DNA of 64,000 bases from Candidatus Gastranaerophilales bacterium (GTDB taxonomy: Bacteria; Cyanobacteriota; Vampirovibrionia; Gastranaerophilales; Gastranaerophilaceae), in assembly GCA_944323615.1 (NCBI GenBank), contig CALUTG010000003.1:1-64000 (forward strand). Direction: 5' to 3'. The translations under genes and the position numbers were made by a program. Positions 1 through 8,292 of the stretch are shown here, piece after piece. Every line of letters starts with the position of its first letter. Position 1 is the first letter of the stretch. The notes below the pieces were generated by a model. It was not told the DNA's origin and ran no database searches. It saw only the letters and a list, made by a program, of their open reading frames with translations.

Positions 1-358
1 CAATGGTATCCTGCTCTTGCGGAATTACGACATTACCGTATTCATCATAGAGCCCGAAGCCTTTTCCGTTTCTAAATTTGGCGTACTTACCCAGAAGTCT
101 CGCTGCGTGGGAGTATTTAAAATTAACAAGAATAGTTCCGTCTTTTGAAACAATACCATACCTGCTTCCCTTAAGCGCTATAAAAGAATTATCCCCTAAG
201 CGTATTAGTTTTTTATAAACGGGTTTGGTTATAATATTATTGTTCTCATCTTGTAATCCAAATTTGCCGGAATCGCTGTAGACAGTAACCTCACCGGCAG
301 CAAAAACAGATGATGACAAAACAATCAGACTTATTAAAACGGAAATAAACTTTTTCAT
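1..358 (-). CDS. WG-repeat exported protein, 3' end outside window
   Basis: The reading frame is open from an ATG at 358 to the window edge, about 119 residues, so the C-terminus is missing. The first 21 residues (MKKFISVLISL..SSSVFAAG) form a typical Sec signal peptide. What follows has the rhythm of WG (KWG) repeats: KFGLQDENNN, RYGIVSKDG and GFGLYDEYGNVVIP, each a short beta hairpin about 30 residues apart. WG-repeat proteins are beta-propeller-like and usually exported; no enzymatic role is known. It is divergent from the AsmA gene across 56 bp. No strong ribosome site is visible. The signal and repeats are seen; function is not. Confidence 0.75.
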   Translation of the reverse strand, partial: MKKFISVLISLIVLSSSVFAAGEVTVYSDSGKFGLQDENNNIITKPVYKKLIRLGDNSFIALKGSRYGIVSKDGTILVNFKYSHAARLLGKYAKFRNGKGFGLYDEYGNVVIPQEQDTI

Positions 359-414
359 ACCGATATGATAACATAAAATGTTCTCTATGCTATAATTTTT
401 TTTGAGGATGGAAT

Positions 415-3219
415 ATGAAAAAAATAAGAATTGAGCATGCTGTATTATTTATAATTGTTGCACTAGTCCTTTTATGGATGGCATTTTACACAATATTGTT
501 ACCTAAAATTATAACAAGTGATTTTGCAATTAATAAAGCAAAAGAAATCGCCGCAAAAACTCTTGGTGTCGAACTTACGGTAGAAAAACCCGTTCTTGAA
601 ACAAGTATTCTTCCGAGATTAATTATCGGGTGCAAAAATTTATCTGTTAAGAAAGGGGACGAAAATCTGCTTGTTTTAAAAGATTTTAAAACAGATTTTA
701 CGTTCGGACTTATTTTTAACAGGAATATTACATTCAAAGAACTCGGTATCGATTCAGTTTTCGCGGACGTAGATAAAATTATGGCGCTTTTGCCTGCCAA
801 TAATGAAGAAAAGAAAGAAGAAGCTAAACCGCTTCCGTTTAAGTTAAAAATATTTGATTCAAAATTTTATATAAACAACTGTGAAATTACGGCATCTTTA
901 TCAGATGAAGTAAAATTAAAACTTCTTGGCAAGAAAATGTTGATAGAAGAAAAAAGAAATCCTAAGTATGTAAGGTTCATTGTAGATGCCATCCTTACTA
1001 AAGGCAGTCATACAACAAAGATTACAATTAACGACAACAACAGTTTTTATATTGATAAAAAGAGACTTATTATTAAAGATTGTCCTATAAATATTAATAA
1101 GTCTAAAATAACTCTAAAATCAATAGCCGGCAAAAAAGGATTTGCAGTAAAAGCAGAATCTAAGAACTTTAATGTTCAAGATGGAGCTGACCTTCTTGGA
1201 CTAAACTTAATTCTGGCCAACGGAAGTGATATCCTTGCTGAGACCCAAAATTTAAAGGGTTACGGGGATTTTGATATCTTAATGACTAAAAAAGGTCTGG
1301 AAGGTGATATTACTCTCCGCGACGGATTCTTTAATCTGCGTTCTTTGGCAGCTATGCCGGTAAATGTTGGAACCGGAAAAATTACTATGACTCCGGAAAA
1401 TATTACGCTTAAAGATTTTAACGGATATTACGGCGGGAAAAAGGAGAATAAACTCAAACTTTACGGAGAGGTAAAAGATTATTACAAATCCGTCGATACC
1501 AAAATTACGGTTGATACTGTTATGACTGATGATTTTACCAGAAATTATCTATCTAAACTTATTGGTATCAATGTAACAATGATTGGAGAAAAACCTGCAG
1601 GAACAAGAGTTGAAATACTTTCTAAATACAATAATATTGATGTTAATTATATGGCCCTTCTAACTAAAGGAAATGACATTTTATTGGAAGGATCTTCTCT
1701 AAGTCCTGCAAGCTACGATCGTGCAATTGTCTGCAATATGCACCTTCTCGGAAATATTTTAAATATTGAAAATATTAAATATTATATAGCATCCGAAATC
1801 AACAAAGACAGTAAGATAAAACCGATTCTAACACTTAGCGGCAATGTGGATCTGGCTCAAAATTCCAAGATTCTTGATTTTGGATTTGATATCCCAAAAC
1901 CGCTCCCGAGTGAATTTCTTAATGTATTTTTAGGTCAAAAAGTATTCAGAAAAGGTACAATTTCCGGCAATCTGGAATATATAGACAGGGGAAAACATCC
2001 TGTCTTAAAAGGAAATCTTAAAGCTGATAAAGTTATTATTCCTTCTGCAAGATTATTTATTAAAGAAGGTAATTTTAAAACCACCAAAAACCGTCTGCTG
2101 TTCTATTCAACAGGCAAATTCAGACGTTCAACTTACACCTTCGGCGGAAGCATACTAAACGAAATATCATTTCCGATTATAATAGAAGGGGTTAAGTTAA
2201 GTATTGATAAAATAGATTTGGGCAAGCTTCTTGAACCGCCTGCTGCGAAACCGACAGCTCAAACAGAAGTCGAAAAAGCCAAAGCTGAAGAAGAGTTTAT
2301 GAACGCCATGGAAAATAATACCGAAACCGCAGCAGGTGACGAAGCAATGCCTGCATTTGTTTTGGGGATTGTTGTACTTAATAAGGCCGTATTTACTCTT
2401 GACAGCGGTAAATTCAAGGAAATTAATTTTGGAAACCTAAAAGCAACAGCATCTTTAGATAAAGATGGCAATTTAAGCATAGATTCCAACAGATTTGACT
2501 TTGCTGACGGGCATTCTTCAGTTAAAGTCAGATGCGATCTGGTTAACAGCTTGTTCCATTTTACCCTCGGAGTTAAAGATGTTGATTCAGACAAAATTGC
2601 AACTGCACTATTAAGCCTGAAGAGGGAAATAACTGGTAAAGCCAGCGGTATAATTGATTTAACTGCCGACAAAGACTTTAAACTGGACGGGATGATGAAA
2701 TTTTCTATCAATAACGGTACAATCCAGAAAGTCGGGCTTGTAGAATATGCGCTTAACTTTGTTTCTTTGTTCAGAAATCCTATGGCTATGATTAGTCCGT
2801 CAACGTTGTTTGATTTGGTCAATATTCCGGAAGGAAGATTTGATAAAATATCAGGAACCCTTGATATTAAAGATAATGTAATTGAAAGAATGCAGATAAA
2901 ATCTTCTGCCGCTCAGCTTGCAACCTTAATAATGGGAAGATTTGACTTAGGAACAAGAGATGCTTCTTTGAGAATTTATACCAAATTTACAAGCAAAAAC
3001 AAAGGTCTTGAAGGATTTTTAAGAAACTTCTCTTTAAACAGACTTGCTAACAGAAGTTCTCTGGGGAATTCTAATGATGCTAATTATTACTCAGCAGAAT
3101 TAGAACTTATCCCGCCGCTTTCTTCCGGTGACGAGGAACACGCACAAGTCTTTTTAACCACCGTAGATGGTGATGTTGAACATTTCAATTTCATATCTGC
3201 TTTGAAAAAGATTAAATAG
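415..3219 (+). CDS. AsmA-family envelope protein (inner-membrane anchored)
   Basis: This 934-residue protein has one N-terminal membrane helix (about residues 10-30) followed by a long beta-rich periplasmic region. AsmA-like segments lie near the start and again in the last 250 residues. AsmA/YhdP/TamB-like proteins bridge inner and outer membranes and are implicated in phospholipid transport, so it argues for a diderm cell. A low-complexity Lys/Ala/Glu stretch lies near residues 615-645. A GAGG ribosome site precedes the ATG, and a TATAAT at 391-396 could be the -10 box. It stands alone, divergent from the WG-repeat gene. Family assignment is fairly firm; the exact substrate is unknown. Confidence 0.8.
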   Translation: MKKIRIEHAVLFIIVALVLLWMAFYTILLPKIITSDFAINKAKEIAAKTLGVELTVEKPVLETSILPRLIIGCKNLSVKKGDENLLVLKDFKTDFTFGLIFNRNITFKELGIDSVFADVDKIMALLPANNEEKKEEAKPLPFKLKIFDSKFYINNCEITASLSDEVKLKLLGKKMLIEEKRNPKYVRFIVDAILTKGSHTTKITINDNNSFYIDKKRLIIKDCPININKSKITLKSIAGKKGFAVKAESKNFNVQDGADLLGLNLILANGSDILAETQNLKGYGDFDILMTKKGLEGDITLRDGFFNLRSLAAMPVNVGTGKITMTPENITLKDFNGYYGGKKENKLKLYGEVKDYYKSVDTKITVDTVMTDDFTRNYLSKLIGINVTMIGEKPAGTRVEILSKYNNIDVNYMALLTKGNDILLEGSSLSPASYDRAIVCNMHLLGNILNIENIKYYIASEINKDSKIKPILTLSGNVDLAQNSKILDFGFDIPKPLPSEFLNVFLGQKVFRKGTISGNLEYIDRGKHPVLKGNLKADKVIIPSARLFIKEGNFKTTKNRLLFYSTGKFRRSTYTFGGSILNEISFPIIIEGVKLSIDKIDLGKLLEPPAAKPTAQTEVEKAKAEEEFMNAMENNTETAAGDEAMPAFVLGIVVLNKAVFTLDSGKFKEINFGNLKATASLDKDGNLSIDSNRFDFADGHSSVKVRCDLVNSLFHFTLGVKDVDSDKIATALLSLKREITGKASGIIDLTADKDFKLDGMMKFSINNGTIQKVGLVEYALNFVSLFRNPMAMISPSTLFDLVNIPEGRFDKISGTLDIKDNVIERMQIKSSAAQLATLIMGRFDLGTRDASLRIYTKFTSKNKGLEGFLRNFSLNRLANRSSLGNSNDANYYSAELELIPPLSSGDEEHAQVFLTTVDGDVEHFNFISALKKIK

Positions 3220-3295
3220 GGTTAGGGGTAAATAAATGGGTAGGAGTCGTGAATCATGAGTCGGAGGGAGTGACTAGTGACTAGTGAATAGGGAG

Positions 3296-3354
3296 GAGTG
3301 ACTGAGTGATTAAGACCAACCCCTCACCCCAGCCCTCTCCCTAAGGAGAGGGAG
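3296..3354. repeat. Dispersed palindromic repeat, copy R1
   Basis: The core reads CCTCACCCC, two bases, CCCTCTCC, four bases, GGAGAGGG (stem 3333-3340 with 3345-3352), preceded by a GAGTGACT/GAGTGATTAAG motif at 3296-3314. Related copies occur at 9557-9591 (reverse orientation), 20938-20989 and 35996-36072, two of them inside the prophage. It resembles REP/MITE-like intergenic palindromes. Confidence 0.7.
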
Positions 3355-3362
3355 TTTCTCAG

Positions 3363-3458
3363 GCATTTTTCGTCAGAAAAATGCAGCAGTGCGTGTTTTC
3401 TTTTTCTTTTCGTACTTTTCTTTTTCTTTGTCTCGCAAATAAAGAAAAAGAAAAGTAC
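3363..3458. repeat. Two perfect inverted repeats in the AsmA-ADH gap
   Basis: The first is an 8-bp stem, GCATTTTT (3363-3370) with AAAAATGC (3377-3384). The second is a perfect 18-bp stem, 3412-3429 with 3441-3458, built of T/C tracts on one arm and A/G tracts on the other around an 11-base loop. They fill most of the 330-bp gap between 3220 and 3549, which holds no gene. The long stem could terminate transcription from both sides, but the arms look more like a mobile palindromic element. Confidence 0.65.
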
Positions 3459-3549
3459 AAACTTATTTAATAACCATTATTCACTACTTACGAGTAAAAC
3501 AGATTCAGGCTCAGAGCCCGAAATAACAGGTCGACGCAAGAGTCGCAAA

Positions 3550-4596
3550 TTATGAGCCGCTATCAACTGCTATTTTGAGACAAAACTCAGGTTTGTTTTC
3601 AAATAGCTTATACCCTTCTTCAATCTTATCAAGAGTATAAGTATGAGTTATCAGGAAATCCGTATTTATTTTTCCTTCAGATATTAAATTGAGAAGCTTT
3701 GCGGAATGAACTCCGTCTACGCCTCCTGTTTTGAAGATAAGATTTTTACCGTACATTTGAGGCAAAGGAAGTGTTTGATTCTTTTCATACATCGCAACTA
3801 CACCAATAATTCCATTAGGACGAGCGATTTTCCAGCTCATTTCAAAAGTATTTTCTCCGCCTGCAGCTTCAATAACTTTATCTGCTCCGCGACCAAAGGT
3901 AAGAGTTTTAATCTCTTCTTCTATATCACACTCCAGCGGATTAAATATGTAATCGGCAAGACTTTGCTCCTTAGCAACTTTTAACCGTAAAGAATCTATA
4001 TCAATTCCTATAACAGTTTTTGCACCCATTATTTTAGCCGAAATCATGGCACAAAGCCCAACCGGACCAGAGCCTATTACCGCAACAGTATCTTCCGGTG
4101 AAACCTCGCAAAGTTCAGCTCCAAAATAACCGCTTGCCAGTATATCACCAACAAAAAGGGCGTTTTTATAACTCAAATTTTCAGGAATCTTAGTTAAACC
4201 CGTATCAGCATAAGGAACTCTTACATACTCCGCCTGGCAGCCATCGATTGAGCATCCCAGCTTCCAGCCACCGTTTTGGCAATTATTTATAAACCCTTCT
4301 TTACAAAAATAACACTCCCCGCAAAAAGTTTCACAGTTCGCGCTTACTCTGTCCCCAACTTTTAAATTGGTTATTCCGCTTCCTATCTCTACGACTTCTC
4401 CGACAAACTCATGCCCTAAAGTTACGCCCTCTTGAGCATTTGGAACGAAGCCGTTTTTTATATGCAAGTCACTTGTACAAATACTCGACATAGTAACTCT
4501 TACTATCGCATCTCTCGCTTCTAAAATTTTCGGGTAAGGTTTCTGTACAAGCTCAATAGTTTTGTCCGTTTTAGATTTCCAAATTAAAGATTTCAT
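3550..4596 (-). CDS. Zinc-dependent alcohol/threonine-type dehydrogenase (MDR family)
   Basis: This 348-residue medium-chain dehydrogenase probably oxidises an alcohol or polyol with NAD(P). Catalytic zinc ligands are visible as C40 (SSICTSDLH) and the GHE at 61-63. The structural zinc loop has C92, C95, C98 and C106. The Rossmann nucleotide motif GSGPVG lies at 175-180. Length and domain order are normal for the family. The substrate cannot be told from sequence; relatives include threonine and sorbitol dehydrogenases. It is a single leftward gene facing the SIMPL gene. Confidence 0.88.
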   Translation of the reverse strand: MKSLIWKSKTDKTIELVQKPYPKILEARDAIVRVTMSSICTSDLHIKNGFVPNAQEGVTLGHEFVGEVVEIGSGITNLKVGDRVSANCETFCGECYFCKEGFINNCQNGGWKLGCSIDGCQAEYVRVPYADTGLTKIPENLSYKNALFVGDILASGYFGAELCEVSPEDTVAVIGSGPVGLCAMISAKIMGAKTVIGIDIDSLRLKVAKEQSLADYIFNPLECDIEEEIKTLTFGRGADKVIEAAGGENTFEMSWKIARPNGIIGVVAMYEKNQTLPLPQMYGKNLIFKTGGVDGVHSAKLLNLISEGKINTDFLITHTYTLDKIEEGYKLFENKPEFCLKIAVDSGS

Positions 4597-4691
4597 AAAA
4601 TTATTATACCATTAATGAACTTTTTTTATTTTCTGTCGTTAATAATTTGTATGGTATGATTATATAGGTAGTGAGAAGGAGAATTTTATTT

Positions 4692-5441
4692 ATGAAAAAG
4701 ACATTAATTGCAATTACCGTATTAAGCTTATTTGCAGGCTGCACAACACTTTCCACCCAGGCAGTTTCATTAAACAATCCCGAAAGAGGATATGTTTCAG
4801 TAAACACAACTGCAAATACAGAAGTTGCTCCTGATGTTGCAGAAATTTCTTTTGCAGTACAAACATCAGATACAAAATCTATGCAAAAAGCTACAACTGA
4901 AAACAAGCAAATCTCAGATAAAGTATTTGCTCAATTAAAATCAATGATTGATACTAAAAATGGAGACTACATTAAGACTGCTGATTTTAGCGCTTCTCCA
5001 ATTTATACATATAACGGCTCTAAGAAAAATTTTGACAGATACGAAGTATCAAACAGAGTTATTGTACATACAAAATCTATTGATAAAGTAGGAAAAATGA
5101 TCGACAGTGCAATAGCTGCAGGTGCTACAAACGTTGATAATCTTACATTCTCTGTTTCTAATTACGAAGCACAGTGTAATGATTTAATTTCAATTGCATC
5201 AGAAAAAGCTCAAAAAAGAGCAGGCGTTATTGCAAAAACTCTTTCAACAACAGTTGACGGAGTAAGAACCTTTGATGTAAGCTGCAGTGCTAACAACTAC
5301 AACACACCAAGATTCTATATGGCAAAAAATATGCTCTCAGCAGTTGCTGACAGCGCAGGTGCAGCTGAAAGCGCAACTACTATCTCTAACGGAGTTGTAA
5401 AAATTAACGCAAATGTTAATGCTACATTCTTTGTAAAATAA
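4692..5441 (+). CDS. SIMPL (DUF541) domain lipoprotein
   Basis: This 249-residue exported protein has a lipoprotein signal (MKKTLIAITVLSLFAGC, lipobox LFAGC). The rest fits the SIMPL/DUF541 family: an early VxVxxTANTEVAPDVAEI motif and a C-terminal VVKINANVNATFFVK strand. The family folds as BON-like modules in the envelope of many bacteria; its role is unsettled (oxidative stress and uracil-utilisation contexts have been reported). The ATG at 4692 is preferred to an upstream GTG at 4671 because the signal peptide starts there and GGAG lies ten bases before it. A strong terminator follows directly. Confidence 0.85.
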   Translation: MKKTLIAITVLSLFAGCTTLSTQAVSLNNPERGYVSVNTTANTEVAPDVAEISFAVQTSDTKSMQKATTENKQISDKVFAQLKSMIDTKNGDYIKTADFSASPIYTYNGSKKNFDRYEVSNRVIVHTKSIDKVGKMIDSAIAAGATNVDNLTFSVSNYEAQCNDLISIASEKAQKRAGVIAKTLSTTVDGVRTFDVSCSANNYNTPRFYMAKNMLSAVADSAGAAESATTISNGVVKINANVNATFFVK

Positions 5442-5465
5442 AACCGGTTGACAGCTAAAATTATA

Positions 5466-5497
5466 AAGGGCGGGATCCGAAGAATCCCGCCCTTTTT
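5466..5497 (+). terminator. Intrinsic terminator after the SIMPL gene
   Basis: A perfect 9-bp stem GGGCGGGAT/ATCCCGCCC with a short loop is followed by five T. It ends the SIMPL transcript and may also serve the facing gene. Confidence 0.9.
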
Positions 5498-5518
5498 GGT
5501 TGAATCTAAAAAACATTC

Positions 5519-6445
5519 TTACTGAAGAATCTTTGCCTTAATTTCATCCGGTTCCATTGATGCACCTAAAAGAAGTTCAATCTCTTCCGGTTTTTCATGG
5601 TAAATCGGAGCAAGTTTTATAATATCATCCGGAGTAAATTCTTTGGTTTTATTATATCTGCATAATCGCTTAACTTCTTCAAGATATTTATCCGATACTT
5701 CGGCTAATTTTTTAATATCTTCAGCGTTATATTTATTCTTATATCTTGTTGTTTTTCCTGCCAGAAACTCGACAGCAGCAGGATATTTTTCATAACTTTC
5801 GGCAAGTTCAGCAATATCTTCTACACTAAGTGTTCCCAATCTTCCGCAGAAGTTTTTTCTGGTCTCATATAAATATTTAGTTGCATTCGGATAATTGTCA
5901 TAGGTTTTTAATAAAGTTACAGTTTCTTGAGGATAAGGAGTGCTGAAATATTCTGCGGTATTACTATCTTTTTTAACTTTTTCAATAAGATAATCAACCT
6001 GCTCATCGGATAAATTCATGCCCGGTCCATCATATTTATTTTCGACAAGTTTTGCAAGATTAAATGCTGTAATTGGATCATCTTCAAAAATCTTACATAT
6101 TTCAACTATCTCTTTTGGAGTAAAATTTTTGCTTTCAAAAGTATTATCTTCTCCCCAAGAATGTGTTTTTTCACTCAAAATTTTTACGAGTTCCGGATTT
6201 TTTTCTTTTGCTTTTGTATATTCAATAGTTATCGGAGATGTCTCCTTTATTTTATTTATTCCTAAAAATGCGGCTAATGAACCAATTAAAGAGGTTAAGC
6301 CTTTAATAACTTTGTTTGGTTCTTTGATTTTTTTGCTAAAGGTTAGATTTCCTCTAAAAGATAATCCAGAATTTGTTTTCTGTATTTTATTTGTTGTATA
6401 AGATGATGTTACATTATAAATATTAACTCGCTCAATCATGGTCAT
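5519..6445 (-). CDS. Uncharacterised helical-repeat protein with N-terminal F-R-G motif
   Basis: This 308-residue protein has no family I recognise. After an N-terminal unstructured stretch ending in LSFRGN comes a hydrophobic segment (about residues 44-62: LTSLIGSLAAFLGI). From about residue 107 there are six or seven degenerate helical repeats of 30-40 residues with the pattern (S/T/N)xEDIxxLAxxYxxYPxxxxFL, for example at VEDIAELAESYEKYP and PDDIIKLAPIYHEKP. The first ATG (6445) is used because AGGAG lies nine bases before it. It is divergent from another unknown gene sharing a similar N-terminal motif. Confidence 0.7.
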   Translation of the reverse strand: MTMIERVNIYNVTSSYTTNKIQKTNSGLSFRGNLTFSKKIKEPNKVIKGLTSLIGSLAAFLGINKIKETSPITIEYTKAKEKNPELVKILSEKTHSWGEDNTFESKNFTPKEIVEICKIFEDDPITAFNLAKLVENKYDGPGMNLSDEQVDYLIEKVKKDSNTAEYFSTPYPQETVTLLKTYDNYPNATKYLYETRKNFCGRLGTLSVEDIAELAESYEKYPAAVEFLAGKTTRYKNKYNAEDIKKLAEVSDKYLEEVKRLCRYNKTKEFTPDDIIKLAPIYHEKPEEIELLLGASMEPDEIKAKILQ

Positions 6446-6483
6446 GAAAAATTTCTCCTATAGTATTTTTAATATTTAATAAA

Positions 6484-6557
6484 GTAAAATTTTTTTTTGC
6501 TAATTTTAAGATAAATTGTAATAAAAATTTACAAATCTGGCAAAAAAAAAATTTTAC
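6484..6557. repeat. Near-perfect inverted repeat between two divergent unknown genes
   Basis: A 17-base arm at 6484-6500 (GTAAAAT, T tract, GC) is mirrored at 6540-6557 (GC, A tract, ATTTTAC) with one extra A. It sits in the shared promoter region of the genes starting at 6445 and 6574 and could be a regulator site or simply AT-rich structure. Confidence 0.55.
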
Positions 6558-6573
6558 AAGTTTTAATACGCAT

Positions 6574-6981
6574 ATGGACGTTAAAAATATAAATTTAAGT
6601 ACACCTTCTTTTCAAGCGCAATTCTTGCCGTGCAAGTCTCTGTCTAAAATAGTAGAATATGCTCAAGAAAAAGGTAAAATGGAAAAATTAATAGCTGCGG
6701 AGAAAAATATAGCAACCTGTTATAAAGATGTTTACTTAAAAGTGGGTATTTTTGTAAAGAAAGAAAAGCCCGGTATCATTTTTTACCGCTTTAAACCAAA
6801 AAATAATATTGCAACCCCAAAAGATATAAAAGATTTTGATTTATTCAATATAAAAGCTTATAAAAGTAAGAAGAAATGTAATCCCATGAAATATGCTTTG
6901 CATAAACTTATAAGACTGGGTTATGATGTTCCGAACTATAATTTATTTCAAGAAGTCGTGATTAAAGAAAAAAAGAAATAA
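6574..6981 (+). CDS. Uncharacterised basic protein with N-terminal SFQA motif
   Basis: This 135-residue, lysine-rich protein has no recognised domain. The N-terminus (NLSTPSFQAQF) resembles the short S-F-(K/R/Q)-G/A tag of the divergent neighbour. The body is a mix of helix and strand with no signal peptide or membrane segment. The ATG at 6574 lacks an obvious ribosome site. It probably folds and is real given its length in an AT-rich region, but no function can be given. Confidence 0.55.
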   Translation: MDVKNINLSTPSFQAQFLPCKSLSKIVEYAQEKGKMEKLIAAEKNIATCYKDVYLKVGIFVKKEKPGIIFYRFKPKNNIATPKDIKDFDLFNIKAYKSKKKCNPMKYALHKLIRLGYDVPNYNLFQEVVIKEKKK

Positions 6982-6986
6982 ATTTT

Positions 6987-7454
6987 TTATTTATGATAAG
7001 TTTCACCTTTTAAGATTTTAAATGCCCTGTAGATTTGTTCAACAAGAAGAAGTCTTGCAAACTGGTGCAAAAAAGTCATTTTTGAAAGACTTAGTTTAAA
7101 ATCAGCTCTTTTAGAAACAATTGGTGAGAGCCCGCAGGATGAACCGATTACAAAAACAAGTTCGGATTTTCCTAATATTGTTATTTCATTTATCTTATGT
7201 GCAAAATCTTCTGAAGATAGTTCTTTACCTTGTATTTCTAATGTTATTACGTACGAATCTTCTTTGATGTGTGAAAGAATTTTTTCACCCTCTTCGTCAA
7301 GAGCTTTTTCAATCTGATCATTTCTTATTTCGACAGGAGAAAGTTCAATGATTTCTAGCGCAGCATAGGGAGTAAGTCTTTTTAAGAATTCATCAATTCC
7401 GTCCTTTAAGAACTTTTCTTTAATTTTTCCTAATGCAATAATTTTAATTTTCAT
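6987..7454 (-). CDS. rlmH: 23S rRNA pseudouridine-1915 N3-methyltransferase
   Basis: This 155-residue SPOUT methyltransferase matches RlmH over its whole length (about 155-160 residues in the family). The C-terminal SAM knot is clear: FVIGSSCGLSP, then LSLSKMTFLHQFARLLLVEQIYRAFKI around residues 105-145, and the GETYHK end. It methylates the pseudouridine at position 1915 in helix 69 of 23S rRNA on assembled ribosomes. The ATG at 7454 is chosen because homology begins MKIKIIALGKI. It overlaps the end of the upstream mechanosensitive channel gene by 11 bp, so they are probably co-transcribed. Confidence 0.93.
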   Translation of the reverse strand: MKIKIIALGKIKEKFLKDGIDEFLKRLTPYAALEIIELSPVEIRNDQIEKALDEEGEKILSHIKEDSYVITLEIQGKELSSEDFAHKINEITILGKSELVFVIGSSCGLSPIVSKRADFKLSLSKMTFLHQFARLLLVEQIYRAFKILKGETYHK

Positions 7455-8289
7455 TTTTTGCCATATAAACACTTGTAGAAGGGAATGCAAATTCAATGCC
7501 TTCTTCGCGGTAGCGGTGAATAATTTCACGAATTACCCGGCTTTTTTCCAGAACAAAATCCCCCCAGGAAGCTTTTGAGGTGTAGCAAACAAGTCTGACA
7601 TCAATTGAACTCGCTGCCAAGTTTTCAATAAATGCGGTTGCGCCTTCCAAAATTGTCTCATCCCTTTGGGCAATTTCTTTCAAAATTTCCACAGCGCGGT
7701 CAATTTTTTCGTTGGATGTTCCGTATTCAATATTAACAGTAATATCAATTCTTCTTCGATCTGTTTGAGAAACATTTGTGATTTCTTCATTTGCAAGCAG
7801 GTTATTAGGTACATTAATTGCAAACCCTTCAAGACTTCTTACTGTAGTCGAACGAAGATTAATATTTTCAACAGTTCCTTCGTATCCATTAAATTTAATA
7901 TATTCTCCTATTTTGTAAACTCTGTCTGCTAATAGACCGAAAGACCCAAAGATATTTCCTATAGCTTCTTTAGCTGCAAAACCTACTGCCAAACCTGTAA
8001 TTCCGAATCCGGCAATGAGAGAAGCTACATTGTAGCCGAAGCTTTGTAAAAAACCGGCAAGTAAAATAAATATAACCAGTGCCTTTAAGATTTTTGTCAA
8101 AACAGGCATGAGATTTAAAAGCGGGGAATCAGAATTTCTTCTTAAAAGTTTTTTCTCCAAATTATGTTGAAATGCATCTATAATTTTGCAAAATCCCCAA
8201 ATAAGAAATATATTTATGATAACTCCTATAATAAATTTCATATGGGTTGCCGCAAATTTTCCAAGTTCTTCCAGCATTCTATCTATCAT
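7444..8289 (-). CDS. Small-conductance mechanosensitive channel, MscS family
   Basis: This 281-residue membrane protein has three N-terminal helices (about 15-40, 60-80 and 85-115). The pore helix motif VASLIAGFGITGLAVGFAAKEAIGNIFG is characteristic of MscS, followed by the beta and C-terminal domains. MscS channels open under membrane tension and release osmolytes on hypo-osmotic shock. Length matches the E. coli prototype (286). Either the first ATG (8289) or one four codons later could be the start. It lies three bases after the cysteine desulfurase gene and overlaps rlmH. Confidence 0.9.
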   Translation of the reverse strand: MIDRMLEELGKFAATHMKFIIGVIINIFLIWGFCKIIDAFQHNLEKKLLRRNSDSPLLNLMPVLTKILKALVIFILLAGFLQSFGYNVASLIAGFGITGLAVGFAAKEAIGNIFGSFGLLADRVYKIGEYIKFNGYEGTVENINLRSTTVRSLEGFAINVPNNLLANEEITNVSQTDRRRIDITVNIEYGTSNEKIDRAVEILKEIAQRDETILEGATAFIENLAASSIDVRLVCYTSKASWGDFVLEKSRVIREIIHRYREEGIEFAFPSTSVYMAKNEN

Positions 8290-8292
8290 TTT

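Noticed and set aside
2259-2822. 187-residue leftward frame
   Set aside because: Lies wholly inside the AsmA gene in antisense with Leu/Ser-rich composition typical of shadow frames.
4604-4906. 100-residue leftward frame
   Set aside because: It is antisense to the start of the SIMPL gene, has no ribosome site and no family features; a shadow of the real gene.
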